DNA of 6,114 bases. Origin: Aquificota bacterium (GTDB lineage: Bacteria; Aquificota; Aquificia; Aquificales; Aquificaceae). Under the pieces are notes generated by a model. It saw only the letters and a program-made list of their open reading frames with translations, searched no databases and was not told the origin of the DNA. Below, one piece after another: positions 1-6,114 of this stretch. The translations under genes and the position numbers were made by a program. The number at the start of each line of letters is the position of its first letter. Positions within the stretch are counted from its first letter, which is position 1. The DNA is taken from assembly GCA_013153455.1 (NCBI GenBank), contig JAADEK010000013.1, positions 1 to 6,114 of the forward strand, written 5' to 3'.

Positions 1-1178
1 CGGTATCGCCTGTAGCTCCTTTTATCCATACTCCCCTCCCTCCAGACCACGCATGAGCCCACCGTATCCTCACCGAAAAAGTGGGATATATCAAAACCCT
101 CTATAATACGCGGAAGACCCATACCGAGCTTCTCCCTGAACTCCCTCTCAAGCTCCGACAGGTCTCCCTCCCCCACGTTTTCCTCAACGATTTCCTCAAG
201 CTCACGCGGTAAAGAAGACGAAAAGCTTACCTCCCTCCTCGCCCTTTCCCTTATCCACCTCCTTAGCTCCTCCGGTAGTTCAAAGTTTGTAACGATTAAA
301 GAAGGGATATAGTTTGAGTAGTAGTAGCCCGTTATGACCTCCTCAAGCTCGTCCTCGCGCTCAAGCGTGATTACCTCCTTGTTCACGAGCTTTGAAGCCC
401 TAACCAGAAAAAGCCCAAGACGCCTCCCCACGAGGTAAAGTATGTCCGCCTCACGGAAGGGAAGCGCGCTTACCGCTTGACCCCTCGCTATGTTCTCAAG
501 CGCAACTATCTGGTCCCTGAGCTGTGCGCACTTTTCAAACATCATCTCACGCGAGTATTCCTCTATCTTCCCGTAGAGCTTCGGGAGAACCTCCGAAACG
601 TCTCCCGTCAAGAGCGCCCTTGCGCTCTCAACCGCGAGCCTGTAATCCTCCTCGGAAACCAAGCCCGCACACGGCGCGCTACAAAGCCCGAGGTGGTAAT
701 CCATACAAGGTTCGGGGTCGCTCGGCATCTCCTCACACGTCCTCAGCTTAAAAAGCTCGTGTATGAGCCTCTTTACCTTGTAAGCCTTCCTCACCTGAAG
801 AAAGGGACCAAAAAGCTCCCCCTCGTGCTCCGTTCCCCTCACTACCTTGAGCGTCGGGAACTTGTCTCCCGTCAGGAGAAGCATAGGGTAACCTCCCCCG
901 AACTTGTGAAGGACGTTGTATCTGGGCTTATGCTGTTGAATGAGGTCTATCTCAAGGACTAAAGCCTCATACTCGTTTCGCGTTATTATCCACTCAAGCC
1001 CGTCCGCACCGAAGACTATCGCCCTCTCTTTGGGGTCGCTCTGGGCGAGCTGAAGGTGCTGAAGGAGCCTCCTCCTTAAGTCCTTAGCCTTACCTATGTA
1101 GATGTATCTCCCGCCCCTCTTGAAAAGGTAAACGCCCGGCTTTTGCGGAGCCTTCCTGATAAGTTCAGATACGTCCAT
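1..1178 (-). CDS. uvrC: UvrC, excinuclease ABC subunit C (5' part; 3' end outside window)
   Basis: UvrC is the nuclease of UvrABC nucleotide excision repair; it cuts the damaged strand 3' and then 5' of the lesion. I translated 392 codons from the reverse strand. Visible in order: a GIY-YIG nuclease domain (about residues 13-95) with GVYLF at 15-19, YIYIGKAK at 25-32, the Arg-rich KDLRRRL and a catalytic-type Glu in NEYEALVLE near 70-76; four Cys at 148, 158, 166 and 170 ending in the family hallmark GLCSAPC, matching the cysteines linked to a [4Fe-4S] cluster in E. coli UvrC; a UVR (UvrB-binding) motif around 207-224 with QLRDQI; and the start of the RNase H-like nuclease domain with EGFDISH (Asp363). 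The rest of that domain and the HhH tail lie off the left edge. The ATG at 1178-1176 is fixed by an in-frame TGA two codons upstream. No Shine-Dalgarno is seen. The gene is divergent from hemN. Confidence 0.97.
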   Translation of the reverse strand, partial: MDVSELIRKAPQKPGVYLFKRGGRYIYIGKAKDLRRRLLQHLQLAQSDPKERAIVFGADGLEWIITRNEYEALVLEIDLIQQHKPRYNVLHKFGGGYPMLLLTGDKFPTLKVVRGTEHEGELFGPFLQVRKAYKVKRLIHELFKLRTCEEMPSDPEPCMDYHLGLCSAPCAGLVSEEDYRLAVESARALLTGDVSEVLPKLYGKIEEYSREMMFEKCAQLRDQIVALENIARGQAVSALPFREADILYLVGRRLGLFLVRASKLVNKEVITLEREDELEEVITGYYYSNYIPSLIVTNFELPEELRRWIRERARREVSFSSSLPRELEEIVEENVGEGDLSELEREFREKLGMGLPRIIEGFDISHFFGEDTVGSCVVWREGSMDKRSYRRY

Positions 1179-1199
1179 AAATCATATATTATTTTCATA
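1179..1199 (+). promoter_or_regulatory. Candidate hemN-operon promoter in the 21-bp divergent gap
   Basis: The only non-coding DNA in the window is this 21-bp, very AT-rich gap. On the plus strand TATATT at 1185-1190 matches the bacterial -10 consensus at five of six bases and ends 9 nt before the hemN ATG. If used, transcription would begin about 3 nt before the ATG, giving an almost leaderless mRNA, which fits the absence of a Shine-Dalgarno sequence. No good -35 element is apparent: TTCAGA at 1164-1169 matches TTGACA at four of six, but with a short 15-nt spacer. AT-rich hexamers occur by chance, so this is a tentative call; the promoter could instead lie inside uvrC. Confidence 0.35.
1179..1199 (-). 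promoter_or_regulatory. Candidate uvrC promoter in the same gap
   Basis: Read on the minus strand, AATAAT (1193 down to 1188) matches TATAAT at five of six bases and ends 9 nt before the uvrC ATG, mirroring the plus-strand candidate. TATGAT lies even closer (2 nt from the ATG), too near to serve a start at that ATG. There is no recognisable -35 hexamer at 16-18 nt upstream, where the DNA is already hemN coding sequence. As with the plus strand, this would give a nearly leaderless message. Confidence 0.3.
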
Positions 1200-2570
1200 A
1201 TGAAAGCTGAGTTTGACAAAGAGCTCATAAAAAAATACGACAGACCCGGTCCCAGATACACCTCATACCCCCCCGCAACGGAATTTACGGAGGAAGTAGG
1301 GAGACGGGAATACGTAATGAAACTCACCGAAAGCAACGAAAGGAAAACACCCCTCTCGCTATACTTTCACATACCCTTCTGCGAGCAAAGGTGCCTTTAC
1401 TGCGGTTGCAACGTGATAATCTCCCACAGAAGGGGCATAGAAGAGCCCTACCTTGAGCGTGTAAAGAAGGAAATGTCCCTCGTCTCAAGGTTCATAAACA
1501 AAGACAGAAAGGTCGTTCAGCTCCACTGGGGAGGAGGGACGCCGAACTACCTGTCGCCCGCTCAAATAAAAGAATTCTTTAACTCCATACGCGAGCACTT
1601 TGACATAGACCCCTCCGCGGAGATATCAATAGAACTTGACCCCAGATACCTTACCGATGAACAGATAGAAGCGATAAAGGAAGCGGGCTTTAACCGCGTG
1701 AGCCTCGGCGTTCAGGACCTAAACCCGAAGGTTCAAGAAGCGGTCGGGAGGATACAGCCCTACGAGCTCGTGAAGGAAAAGATGGAAAAACTGCGCTCCG
1801 CGGGCTTTGACAGCATAAACGTTGACCTCATATACGGACTTCCATATCAAAGCGCGGAGAGCTTCAAGGAAACACTTGAGAAAATCGTAGAACTATCACC
1901 CGACCGCGTTGCGACCTACAGCTTTGCCTACATCCCCCAGATAAAACCCCACCAACAACTCCTCCCCAAAGACGCCCTCCCCTCCGCGGAAGAAAAACTC
2001 AGGATACTTGAAACAATCATAAACACATTCCAGTCCGCGGGATACGTATACATAGGCATGGACCACTTCGCAAAACCCGAGGACGAACTCGCGAAAGCCC
2101 AACAAAAAGGAGAACTATGGAGAAACTTCCAAGGCTACACAACCAAGAAAGGCGTTGAACTTCTGGGTTTCGGTGCGACATCCATCGGCATGCTATACGA
2201 CTCGTATTTCCAAAACTACAAAACCCTCAGGGAATACAACACATCGCTTGACAAAAACGAGATTCCCGTCTTTCGCGGATACATCATGACCCCCGACGAC
2301 CTCATCAGACGCGAGGTCATAATGGACATCATGTGCAACCTCGGAGTTGACTTCAATAAAATAGAAAAAACGTTTAACATAAACTTCAAGGAATACTTCT
2401 CAAGGGAGCTTGAGGAGCTCGCAGGCATGGAAAAAGACGGACTCATAAAGATACTGCCCGGTGCGATAAAGATACTACCGCCCGGGAGACTGCTTATTCG
2501 GAACGTAGCCATGGTCTTTGACGCGCATCTCAGAAAGAAAAAGGAGCTTCGCTTCTCAAGAACGATATAG
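1200..2570 (+). CDS. hemN: Oxygen-independent coproporphyrinogen III dehydrogenase (HemN)
   Basis: HemN is a cytoplasmic radical SAM enzyme that oxidatively decarboxylates two propionate side chains of coproporphyrinogen III to vinyl groups, giving protoporphyrinogen IX in heme synthesis without O2. The 456-residue length is close to E. coli HemN. The N-terminal signature [13 protein letters not shown] (17-29) separates true HemN from HemW-like relatives. The radical SAM cluster motif [10 protein letters not shown] has Cys61, Cys65 and Cys68 as [4Fe-4S] ligands plus the adjacent Cys70, preceded by Tyr55. GGGTP (111-115) contacts SAM; ELDP (145-148), GVQD (170-173) and GFGATSIG (323-330) follow. 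The C-terminal domain with [11 protein letters not shown] (434-444) is also typical. I chose the ATG at 1200 because the protein then starts as family members do; a TTG at 1143 would add 19 atypical residues overlapping uvrC. No Shine-Dalgarno is seen. Its TAG directly abuts the next gene's ATG. Confidence 0.97.
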   Translation: MKAEFDKELIKKYDRPGPRYTSYPPATEFTEEVGRREYVMKLTESNERKTPLSLYFHIPFCEQRCLYCGCNVIISHRRGIEEPYLERVKKEMSLVSRFINKDRKVVQLHWGGGTPNYLSPAQIKEFFNSIREHFDIDPSAEISIELDPRYLTDEQIEAIKEAGFNRVSLGVQDLNPKVQEAVGRIQPYELVKEKMEKLRSAGFDSINVDLIYGLPYQSAESFKETLEKIVELSPDRVATYSFAYIPQIKPHQQLLPKDALPSAEEKLRILETIINTFQSAGYVYIGMDHFAKPEDELAKAQQKGELWRNFQGYTTKKGVELLGFGATSIGMLYDSYFQNYKTLREYNTSLDKNEIPVFRGYIMTPDDLIRREVIMDIMCNLGVDFNKIEKTFNINFKEYFSRELEELAGMEKDGLIKILPGAIKILPPGRLLIRNVAMVFDAHLRKKKELRFSRTI

Positions 2571-3491
2571 ATGAAACCGCTACTCTCGGTGAGAAACCTC
2601 ACCAAAACTTACAAAGTAAGGAAGGGCATACTCAAACACGAAAACATAAACGCCCTCAAGAACATAACCCTAACCCTGAACGAGGGCGAGATACTGTGCG
2701 TTGTGGGAGAAAGCGGTTCCGGGAAATCAACCCTCGGGAAAATCATCCTAAGACTTGAGAAACCGACCGACGGGCAAGTCCTCTACAAAGGAAAGGACAT
2801 CTTCAAACTCGGGAAACAATACACAAAAGAGGTCTCGGTCGTCTTTCAAGACCCAAGAACCTCCCTAAACCCGCGCATGAGCGTATACGAGATACTAAAA
2901 GAGCCCCTCGTCGTTCACAAAGAGAAAGATATTGAAAAAAAGATAAAAGACGCGCTATCGCGCGTGAAACTCCCCCCCGAAGTCCTGCGAAGAAAACCCA
3001 CACAACTCTCCGGAGGGCAGGCGCAAAGGGTAGCCATAGCAAGGGCTATAATCCTGAGTCCCCGCCTCGTTGTCGCGGACGAACCCACCGCGTCGCTTGA
3101 CCTTTCGGTTCAGAGCGAAATACTCGCACTCTTTTCGGAGCTAAACTCAAAAGGGATAGCCTTCCTGTTCATCACGCACGACATAAGGGTTGTTGAAAAG
3201 ATAGCGCACCGCGTAGCGGTCCTCTACGCAGGGGTTCTGATGGAGCTCGGTGAAAAGGAAAAAGTCCTGAGAAAGCCCCTCCACCCCTACACCCAATACC
3301 TACTCTCAAACGTCCCCGCCCGACACCCCAAAGACAGAAAACCAGTTGAATCAATCTACGAAGAGGAGCAAAAACCCCCTAAAGAAGGGTGTCCCTTCCT
3401 GCCAAGATGTCCCAAAGCCCTTGAAGAGTGCACAAAAACGATAAGGAGGGTAGAGATAGATGGAAGAACCGTTTCCTGCAATCTATACTGA
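2571..3491 (+). CDS. OppF/DppF-type ABC transporter ATP-binding protein
   Basis: This is the ATPase subunit of an oligopeptide/dipeptide (or nickel) type ABC importer, expected on the cytoplasmic face of the membrane. All nucleotide-binding motifs are intact: Walker A GESGSGKST (46-54), Q-loop VFQDP (Gln93), signature LSGGQ (146-150), Walker B LVVADE (166-171) with the catalytic Glu171, D-loop SLD, and switch His203. The OppD/DppF-specific tail (oligo_HPY) follows, with HPYTQ at 238-242 and four Cys at 274, 280, 287 and 303 in the CPFLPRC...EEC...SC pattern linked to an Fe-S cluster in some relatives. At 306 residues it is slightly short for the family but complete. Its ATG touches the hemN stop and has no Shine-Dalgarno at normal distance, suggesting translational coupling. 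No permease, second ATPase or solute-binding protein gene is present, so the substrate cannot be assigned; peptides are the default, and nickel or heme remain possible. Confidence 0.93.
   Translation: MKPLLSVRNLTKTYKVRKGILKHENINALKNITLTLNEGEILCVVGESGSGKSTLGKIILRLEKPTDGQVLYKGKDIFKLGKQYTKEVSVVFQDPRTSLNPRMSVYEILKEPLVVHKEKDIEKKIKDALSRVKLPPEVLRRKPTQLSGGQAQRVAIARAIILSPRLVVADEPTASLDLSVQSEILALFSELNSKGIAFLFITHDIRVVEKIAHRVAVLYAGVLMELGEKEKVLRKPLHPYTQYLLSNVPARHPKDRKPVESIYEEEQKPPKEGCPFLPRCPKALEECTKTIRRVEIDGRTVSCNLY
3443..3449 (+). promoter_or_regulatory. Shine-Dalgarno of the CNNM-type gene
   Basis: AAGGAGG, a full-strength ribosome binding site, lies 10 nt before the ATG at 3460 and inside the 3' end of the ABC ATPase gene, where it also encodes part of two Arg codons. 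It supports the overlapping start of the downstream gene. Confidence 0.75.
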
Positions 3492-4734
3492 CTTTCTCGT
3501 CTTTACGTTCCTGCTCTTTGCGTCGGGCTTTTTCGCATCTTCGGAGGTAGTCTTTTTCAGCGTAAGCAAACCCGTCCTTATGAAGTATTCAAAGAGCAGG
3601 TTTTACAAAATACTCATGAAACTCATCTCAAAACCCAAGGAAGTCCTCATATCAATCCTCATAGGAAACGAACTCGTGAACATCCTCATAGCGTCCTACG
3701 GAACGAAGACCTTCGTTGAACTCTTCGGTGAAAAGGGAGCTTTCCTTTCGGTTCTCGTGAGCTCAACCCTCATATTCATCTTCGGCGAGACACTGCCCAA
3801 AAACATCGTCCTTCCCGTCGCGGACCGCCTCGCCCTCGTATACGCTCCCATCTTCTACGTCTTTCACATACTCATCACCCCCCTTAGAGTCCTCCTCATC
3901 TTACCCGTTCAAGCCCTTCTCAAGAAACTCGGTATAGAGATAAAGGAGGAGGACTTCGTCCTCACCGAAGAAAAACTCATAAGCATCATAGAGCAAGGAA
4001 TAGAGACGGGAGAGTTTGACATCCAAGAAAAAATAATGATAGAGCGCGTCCTTCGGATGGACGAGGTTCTCGTGAGGGAGATAATGACTCCCCGCCCCTA
4101 CATCTTCGCCCTACCGGAGGACAAAACCGTCGGGGAGGTAATAGAAGAGGTAAAACGAAGAGCGCACAGCAAGATACCCATCTACAAAGAGATACTTGAC
4201 AACGTCACCGGAATCGTTCACGTAAAGGACTTCCTCCCGGTTCAAGAAAACAAAGACAAACCCCTAAAGCTCTTCGCGAGGGAGCCCTTCATAATACCCG
4301 AAGTAATGACCGTCGCAAAATTCCTAACCGAGCTAAAGAAGAAGAAAGCCCAGCTCGCGGTCGTAATAGACGAACACGGTGTCGTCTCCGGCGTAATCAC
4401 ACTTTACGACGTCCTGAAGTGGATAGTCGGCGAAGTTCCTGAAGAGTATGAAGAAGAGAAGGAGCTTGAGAAGATATCCTCCGACACCTACCGCGTCGGG
4501 GGCTCGGTTGATATAGAAGAACTCGCGGGCAAGCTCGGTATAGAACTCCCCGAGGAATACGAGTATGACACCGTGAGCGGTTTCGTCATGGCTAACCTCG
4601 GCAGGATACCCAAGAAAGGGGACGAGTTTACATTTGACCGCTACAAATTCATCGTAAACGAAGTAGAAAAGAACAAGGTAAAGGAGGTTATGGTGATAAA
4701 GCTCACCGAAGAGAGGGAAAAAGATGAAGATTGA
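3460..4734 (+). CDS. CNNM/CorC-family membrane protein (DUF21 + CBS pair + CorC_HlyC domain)
   Basis: This 424-residue protein has the standard architecture often annotated as hemolysin C-like or CorB/YfjD/YtfL-like. Family members are thought to export Mg2+ or help cells resist divalent cations; the hemolysin name is historical. The N-terminal DUF21 domain (about 8-165) has hydrophobic segments near 11-34, 61-80, 93-109 and 124-154, with FFASSEVVFFS, GNELVN (69-74) and FGETLPKN (108-115) matching conserved family blocks. A cytoplasmic CBS pair follows: the first begins at VREIMTPRP (205-213), and the second ends with AVVIDEHGVVSGVITLYDVL (300-319). After the acidic linker GEVPEEYEEE comes the C-terminal CorC_HlyC domain (about 340-415; YRVGGSVDIEEL, then DTVSGFVM). 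The ATG is supported by AAGGAGG 10 nt upstream; the gene overlaps the ATPase by 32 nt and thiL by 11 nt. The exact transported ion cannot be read from the sequence. Confidence 0.94.
   Translation: MEEPFPAIYTDFLVFTFLLFASGFFASSEVVFFSVSKPVLMKYSKSRFYKILMKLISKPKEVLISILIGNELVNILIASYGTKTFVELFGEKGAFLSVLVSSTLIFIFGETLPKNIVLPVADRLALVYAPIFYVFHILITPLRVLLILPVQALLKKLGIEIKEEDFVLTEEKLISIIEQGIETGEFDIQEKIMIERVLRMDEVLVREIMTPRPYIFALPEDKTVGEVIEEVKRRAHSKIPIYKEILDNVTGIVHVKDFLPVQENKDKPLKLFAREPFIIPEVMTVAKFLTELKKKKAQLAVVIDEHGVVSGVITLYDVLKWIVGEVPEEYEEEKELEKISSDTYRVGGSVDIEELAGKLGIELPEEYEYDTVSGFVMANLGRIPKKGDEFTFDRYKFIVNEVEKNKVKEVMVIKLTEEREKDED
4713..4716 (+). promoter_or_regulatory. Weak Shine-Dalgarno of thiL
   Basis: GAGG lies 7 nt before the thiL ATG, within the last codons of the preceding gene. 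It is only a core match to the anti-Shine-Dalgarno, but the spacing is right, and the 11-nt gene overlap would allow coupled re-initiation. Confidence 0.45.
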
Positions 4735-5644
4735 GGACGTAGGTGAGTTCGGACTCATAGAGCGCATAAAGCGTATACTCGGGGAGGAAACGATAGGGGA
4801 CGACACAGCACCCCTCAAACTCGGTGAGACAACCCTCCTCCTTACGACGGACGCCCTTAACGAAGGCGTTCACTTCCTTTCCTCCTTTCCGCCGGAAGCT
4901 GTAGGTTGGAAGGCGGTTTCCGTGAACGTGAGCGATATCGTCGCGAGCGGTGGATTGCCCGAAGTCCTCCTCGTTTCCCTGAACCTCCCCCCCAAGACCG
5001 AACTCTCATACGTTGAGAGGCTCTACGAGGGCATGAAAAGGGCTTGTAAGTTTTACAACTGCAGGATAGTCGGGGGGAACATCGCGAAGCTTGAGAGGAT
5101 AAGCATATCCCTCTTCGCACTCGGAAAGACGGAGCGATTCGTCCCGAGGAGCGGGGCAAAGCCCGGGGAGACACTATTCGTTTCGGGGACGCTCGGGGAC
5201 TCCCGCGCGGGTCTTGAGCTACTCCTCATGAAAAAGGAAAGCTACGAGCCCTTTGAGCTTGCGCTCATAGAGCGCCACCTTCGCCCGACCGCGCGCATTG
5301 ATTACGCCCGCCACGTATCAAAATACGCGAGCGCGTCCACGGACGTAAGCGACGGACTCCTCTCTGACGCACTTCACATATCCGAAAGAAGCTCCGTTCG
5401 GATAAACATAAACACAAAAAACCTGCCCATATCGCGCGAGCTTCAACTCTTTTGCAAAAAGTATAAAAAGGACCCCGTTGAGTATGCGCTCCTCGGGGGT
5501 GAGGACTACCAACTTCTCTTTACTCACAAGCGCGAGAACTGGAACCCGTATCTTGACATGACCCCAATCGGGGAGGTAGAGGAAGGAAAGGGGGTGTTCG
5601 TTGATGGAAAGCCCGCCTCCGAGGAAGGCTGGAGACACTTTTAG
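4724..5644 (+). CDS. thiL: Thiamine-monophosphate kinase (ThiL)
   Basis: ThiL phosphorylates thiamine monophosphate to thiamine diphosphate with ATP, the last step of cofactor synthesis, in the cytoplasm. It belongs to the PurM/AIR synthetase-like (AIRS) ATP-binding superfamily. The 306-residue length is typical. Motifs visible: the metal-binding GDDTAPL (25-31), TTDALNEGVHF (41-51), VNVSDIVASGG (67-77), GGN (117-119), PRSGAKPGE (141-149), SGTLGDSRAGLE (154-165), STDVSDGLLSDALHI (205-219) and ALLGGEDYQLLFT (255-267). Together these cover both the N-terminal AIRS domain and the C-terminal domain. GGN replaces the more usual GGD; I recall the same Asn in Aquifex ThiL, so it is probably a lineage trait rather than a defect. 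The ATG at 4724 gives the expected N-terminus and sits 11 nt inside the CNNM-type gene. No other thiamine genes are nearby. Confidence 0.97.
   Translation: MKIEDVGEFGLIERIKRILGEETIGDDTAPLKLGETTLLLTTDALNEGVHFLSSFPPEAVGWKAVSVNVSDIVASGGLPEVLLVSLNLPPKTELSYVERLYEGMKRACKFYNCRIVGGNIAKLERISISLFALGKTERFVPRSGAKPGETLFVSGTLGDSRAGLELLLMKKESYEPFELALIERHLRPTARIDYARHVSKYASASTDVSDGLLSDALHISERSSVRININTKNLPISRELQLFCKKYKKDPVEYALLGGEDYQLLFTHKRENWNPYLDMTPIGEVEEGKGVFVDGKPASEEGWRHF
5588..5596 (+). promoter_or_regulatory. Shine-Dalgarno of the pseudopilin gene
   Basis: AAGGGGGTG differs from the ideal AAGGAGGTG at a single base, ends 7 nt before the ATG at 5604, and lies inside thiL. It favours this start, which creates a 41-nt overlap, over any start after the thiL stop; such a later start would also cut into the prepilin leader. 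Confidence 0.65.
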
Positions 5645-6114
5645 GGCGTTTACGCTCGTTGAGGTTCTTATAGTCCTCGCCATTCTCTCGGTTCTCTTCG
5701 GGACGCTCGTCGGGGTCTTTTCGCGCTCCGTTGAAAGCTCACTCGGTCTAATAAAGACGTCCGAGAGCTTGCGCTCCGAGATGCTCGTTTACTGGGAGAT
5801 AAAGCGCGCACTCCTCGGCGCACGCGACATGCTCATAAGAAACGGAAAAGAGCTTTACCTCATAACCTCCGGGGGCTCGCTCTACAAGGGAGTAATAAAG
5901 AAAGCTTTCATCTACAGGGACGGCGTCCTCTACACGTATGAGTTCCCCTATCCCGCGGGAAGTATTGACTTTTACGAAGAGTCGCGCCTCGTTCGCCTCG
6001 GAAGCTTTCCCGACTTTCGCCTGAAGGCGAAGGACGCGCGCGGTGAGCACACAAACTACCGCGGTATCCCCCCTCTCGTCCTCGTAAAGCTCGGACAAAG
6101 GGAGTGGACGGTTT
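5604..6114 (+). CDS. Type IV pilin-like / type II secretion minor pseudopilin (3' end outside window)
   Basis: The protein begins with a short, basic prepilin leader (residues 1-14, ending FRA), followed by the class III signal FTLVEVLIVLAILSVLFG, which has Phe at +1, Glu at +5 and a hydrophobic helix of about 20 residues. This is the N-methylation domain recognised by prepilin peptidase and inserted in the inner membrane before assembly into a pilus or pseudopilus. The 170 codons seen stay open to the window edge. The globular part (about 60-170) has no motif I can assign confidently; the long amphipathic region after the helix, the apparent length and the lack of an obvious major-pilin disulfide loop suggest a minor pseudopilin of the GspJ/PulJ or PilW kind. 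Residue -1 at the expected cleavage site is Ala rather than the usual Gly. The ATG is supported by AAGGGGGTG 7 nt upstream; the gene overlaps thiL by 41 nt. Arg is mostly CGC here, unlike uvrC. Confidence 0.85.
   Translation, partial: MESPPPRKAGDTFRAFTLVEVLIVLAILSVLFGTLVGVFSRSVESSLGLIKTSESLRSEMLVYWEIKRALLGARDMLIRNGKELYLITSGGSLYKGVIKKAFIYRDGVLYTYEFPYPAGSIDFYEESRLVRLGSFPDFRLKAKDARGEHTNYRGIPPLVLVKLGQREWTV

Noticed and set aside
477..962. A 161-codon open frame on the plus strand (and a shorter one at 524-751) opposite uvrC
   Set aside because: They lie wholly antisense to uvrC, whose motifs are conserved. Their products are Arg/Leu/Pro-rich with no recognisable domain, and there is no credible start site.
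1062..1077. A 6-bp inverted repeat AAGGAG/CTCCTT with a 4-nt loop, containing Shine-Dalgarno-like sequence
   Set aside because: It encodes the conserved Arg-Arg-Arg-Leu part of the UvrC GIY-YIG domain, has no U-tract for a terminator, and no start codon follows on either strand.
1143..1199. A TTG start that would extend HemN by 19 residues
   Set aside because: It overlaps uvrC coding sequence, the added residues do not resemble HemN N-termini, and the ATG at 1200 gives the expected family start.
2541..2546. AAGGAG upstream of the ABC ATPase gene as its ribosome binding site
   Set aside because: It is 24 nt from the ATG, too far for a normal Shine-Dalgarno. Coupling from the directly abutting hemN stop is more plausible.
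2216..2605. A 129-codon minus-strand open frame opposite the hemN 3' end
   Set aside because: It is antisense to the conserved HemN C-terminal domain. The Ser/Phe-rich product looks like reverse-complement coding bias.
4333..4818. A 161-codon minus-strand open frame across the CNNM gene/thiL junction
   Set aside because: It is antisense to two well-supported genes, and its product shows only the mirror of acidic and hydrophobic stretches of those genes.
5318..6098. Minus-strand open frames of 121 and 116 codons (5318-5683 and 5748-6098)
   Set aside because: They are antisense to thiL and to the pseudopilin gene, whose N-methylation signal is unmistakable. They contain no domain and have no supporting start signal.

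Overview
The window looks like bacterial chromosome from a thermophile, most likely of the Aquificales (Aquifex/Hydrogenobacter/Thermocrinis type). The basis is compositional and by resemblance: the proteins are rich in Glu, Lys, Ile and Val, ATA and AGG/AGA codons are used freely, coding is extremely compact, and the ThiL sequence closely resembles my memory of Aquifex aeolicus ThiL. No database search was possible, so the lineage is an inference.

Layout. Positions 1-1178 (minus strand) hold the 5' two thirds of uvrC, the nucleotide excision repair endonuclease, which runs off the left edge. A gap of only 21 bp (1179-1199) separates it from a divergent plus-strand gene string that fills the rest of the window: hemN (1200-2570), an OppF/DppF-type ABC ATPase (2571-3491), a DUF21/CBS/CorC-type (CNNM family) membrane protein (3460-4734), thiL (4724-5644), and a type IV pilin-like or type II secretion pseudopilin (5604 to beyond the right edge). 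The five plus-strand genes either abut exactly (hemN stop next to the ATPase ATG) or overlap by 32, 11 and 41 nt, so they are almost certainly one transcription unit with translational coupling. There are no tRNA or rRNA genes, insertion sequences, CRISPR arrays or long intergenic regions.

Function. The genes do not form one pathway. HemN makes protoporphyrinogen IX without oxygen, the ATPase should energise uptake of peptides or a similar solute, the CNNM-type protein probably handles Mg2+ or another divalent cation, ThiL makes thiamine diphosphate, and the last gene belongs to a pilus or secretion apparatus. Such mixed operons of housekeeping genes are common in Aquifex-type genomes. I see no convincing new multi-gene system. 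The points most worth checking are the tiny divergent uvrC/hemN gap (possibly a leaderless bidirectional promoter), the ABC ATPase without visible partners, the Ala-Phe prepilin cleavage site in the last gene, and the Asn in the GG(D/N) motif of ThiL.
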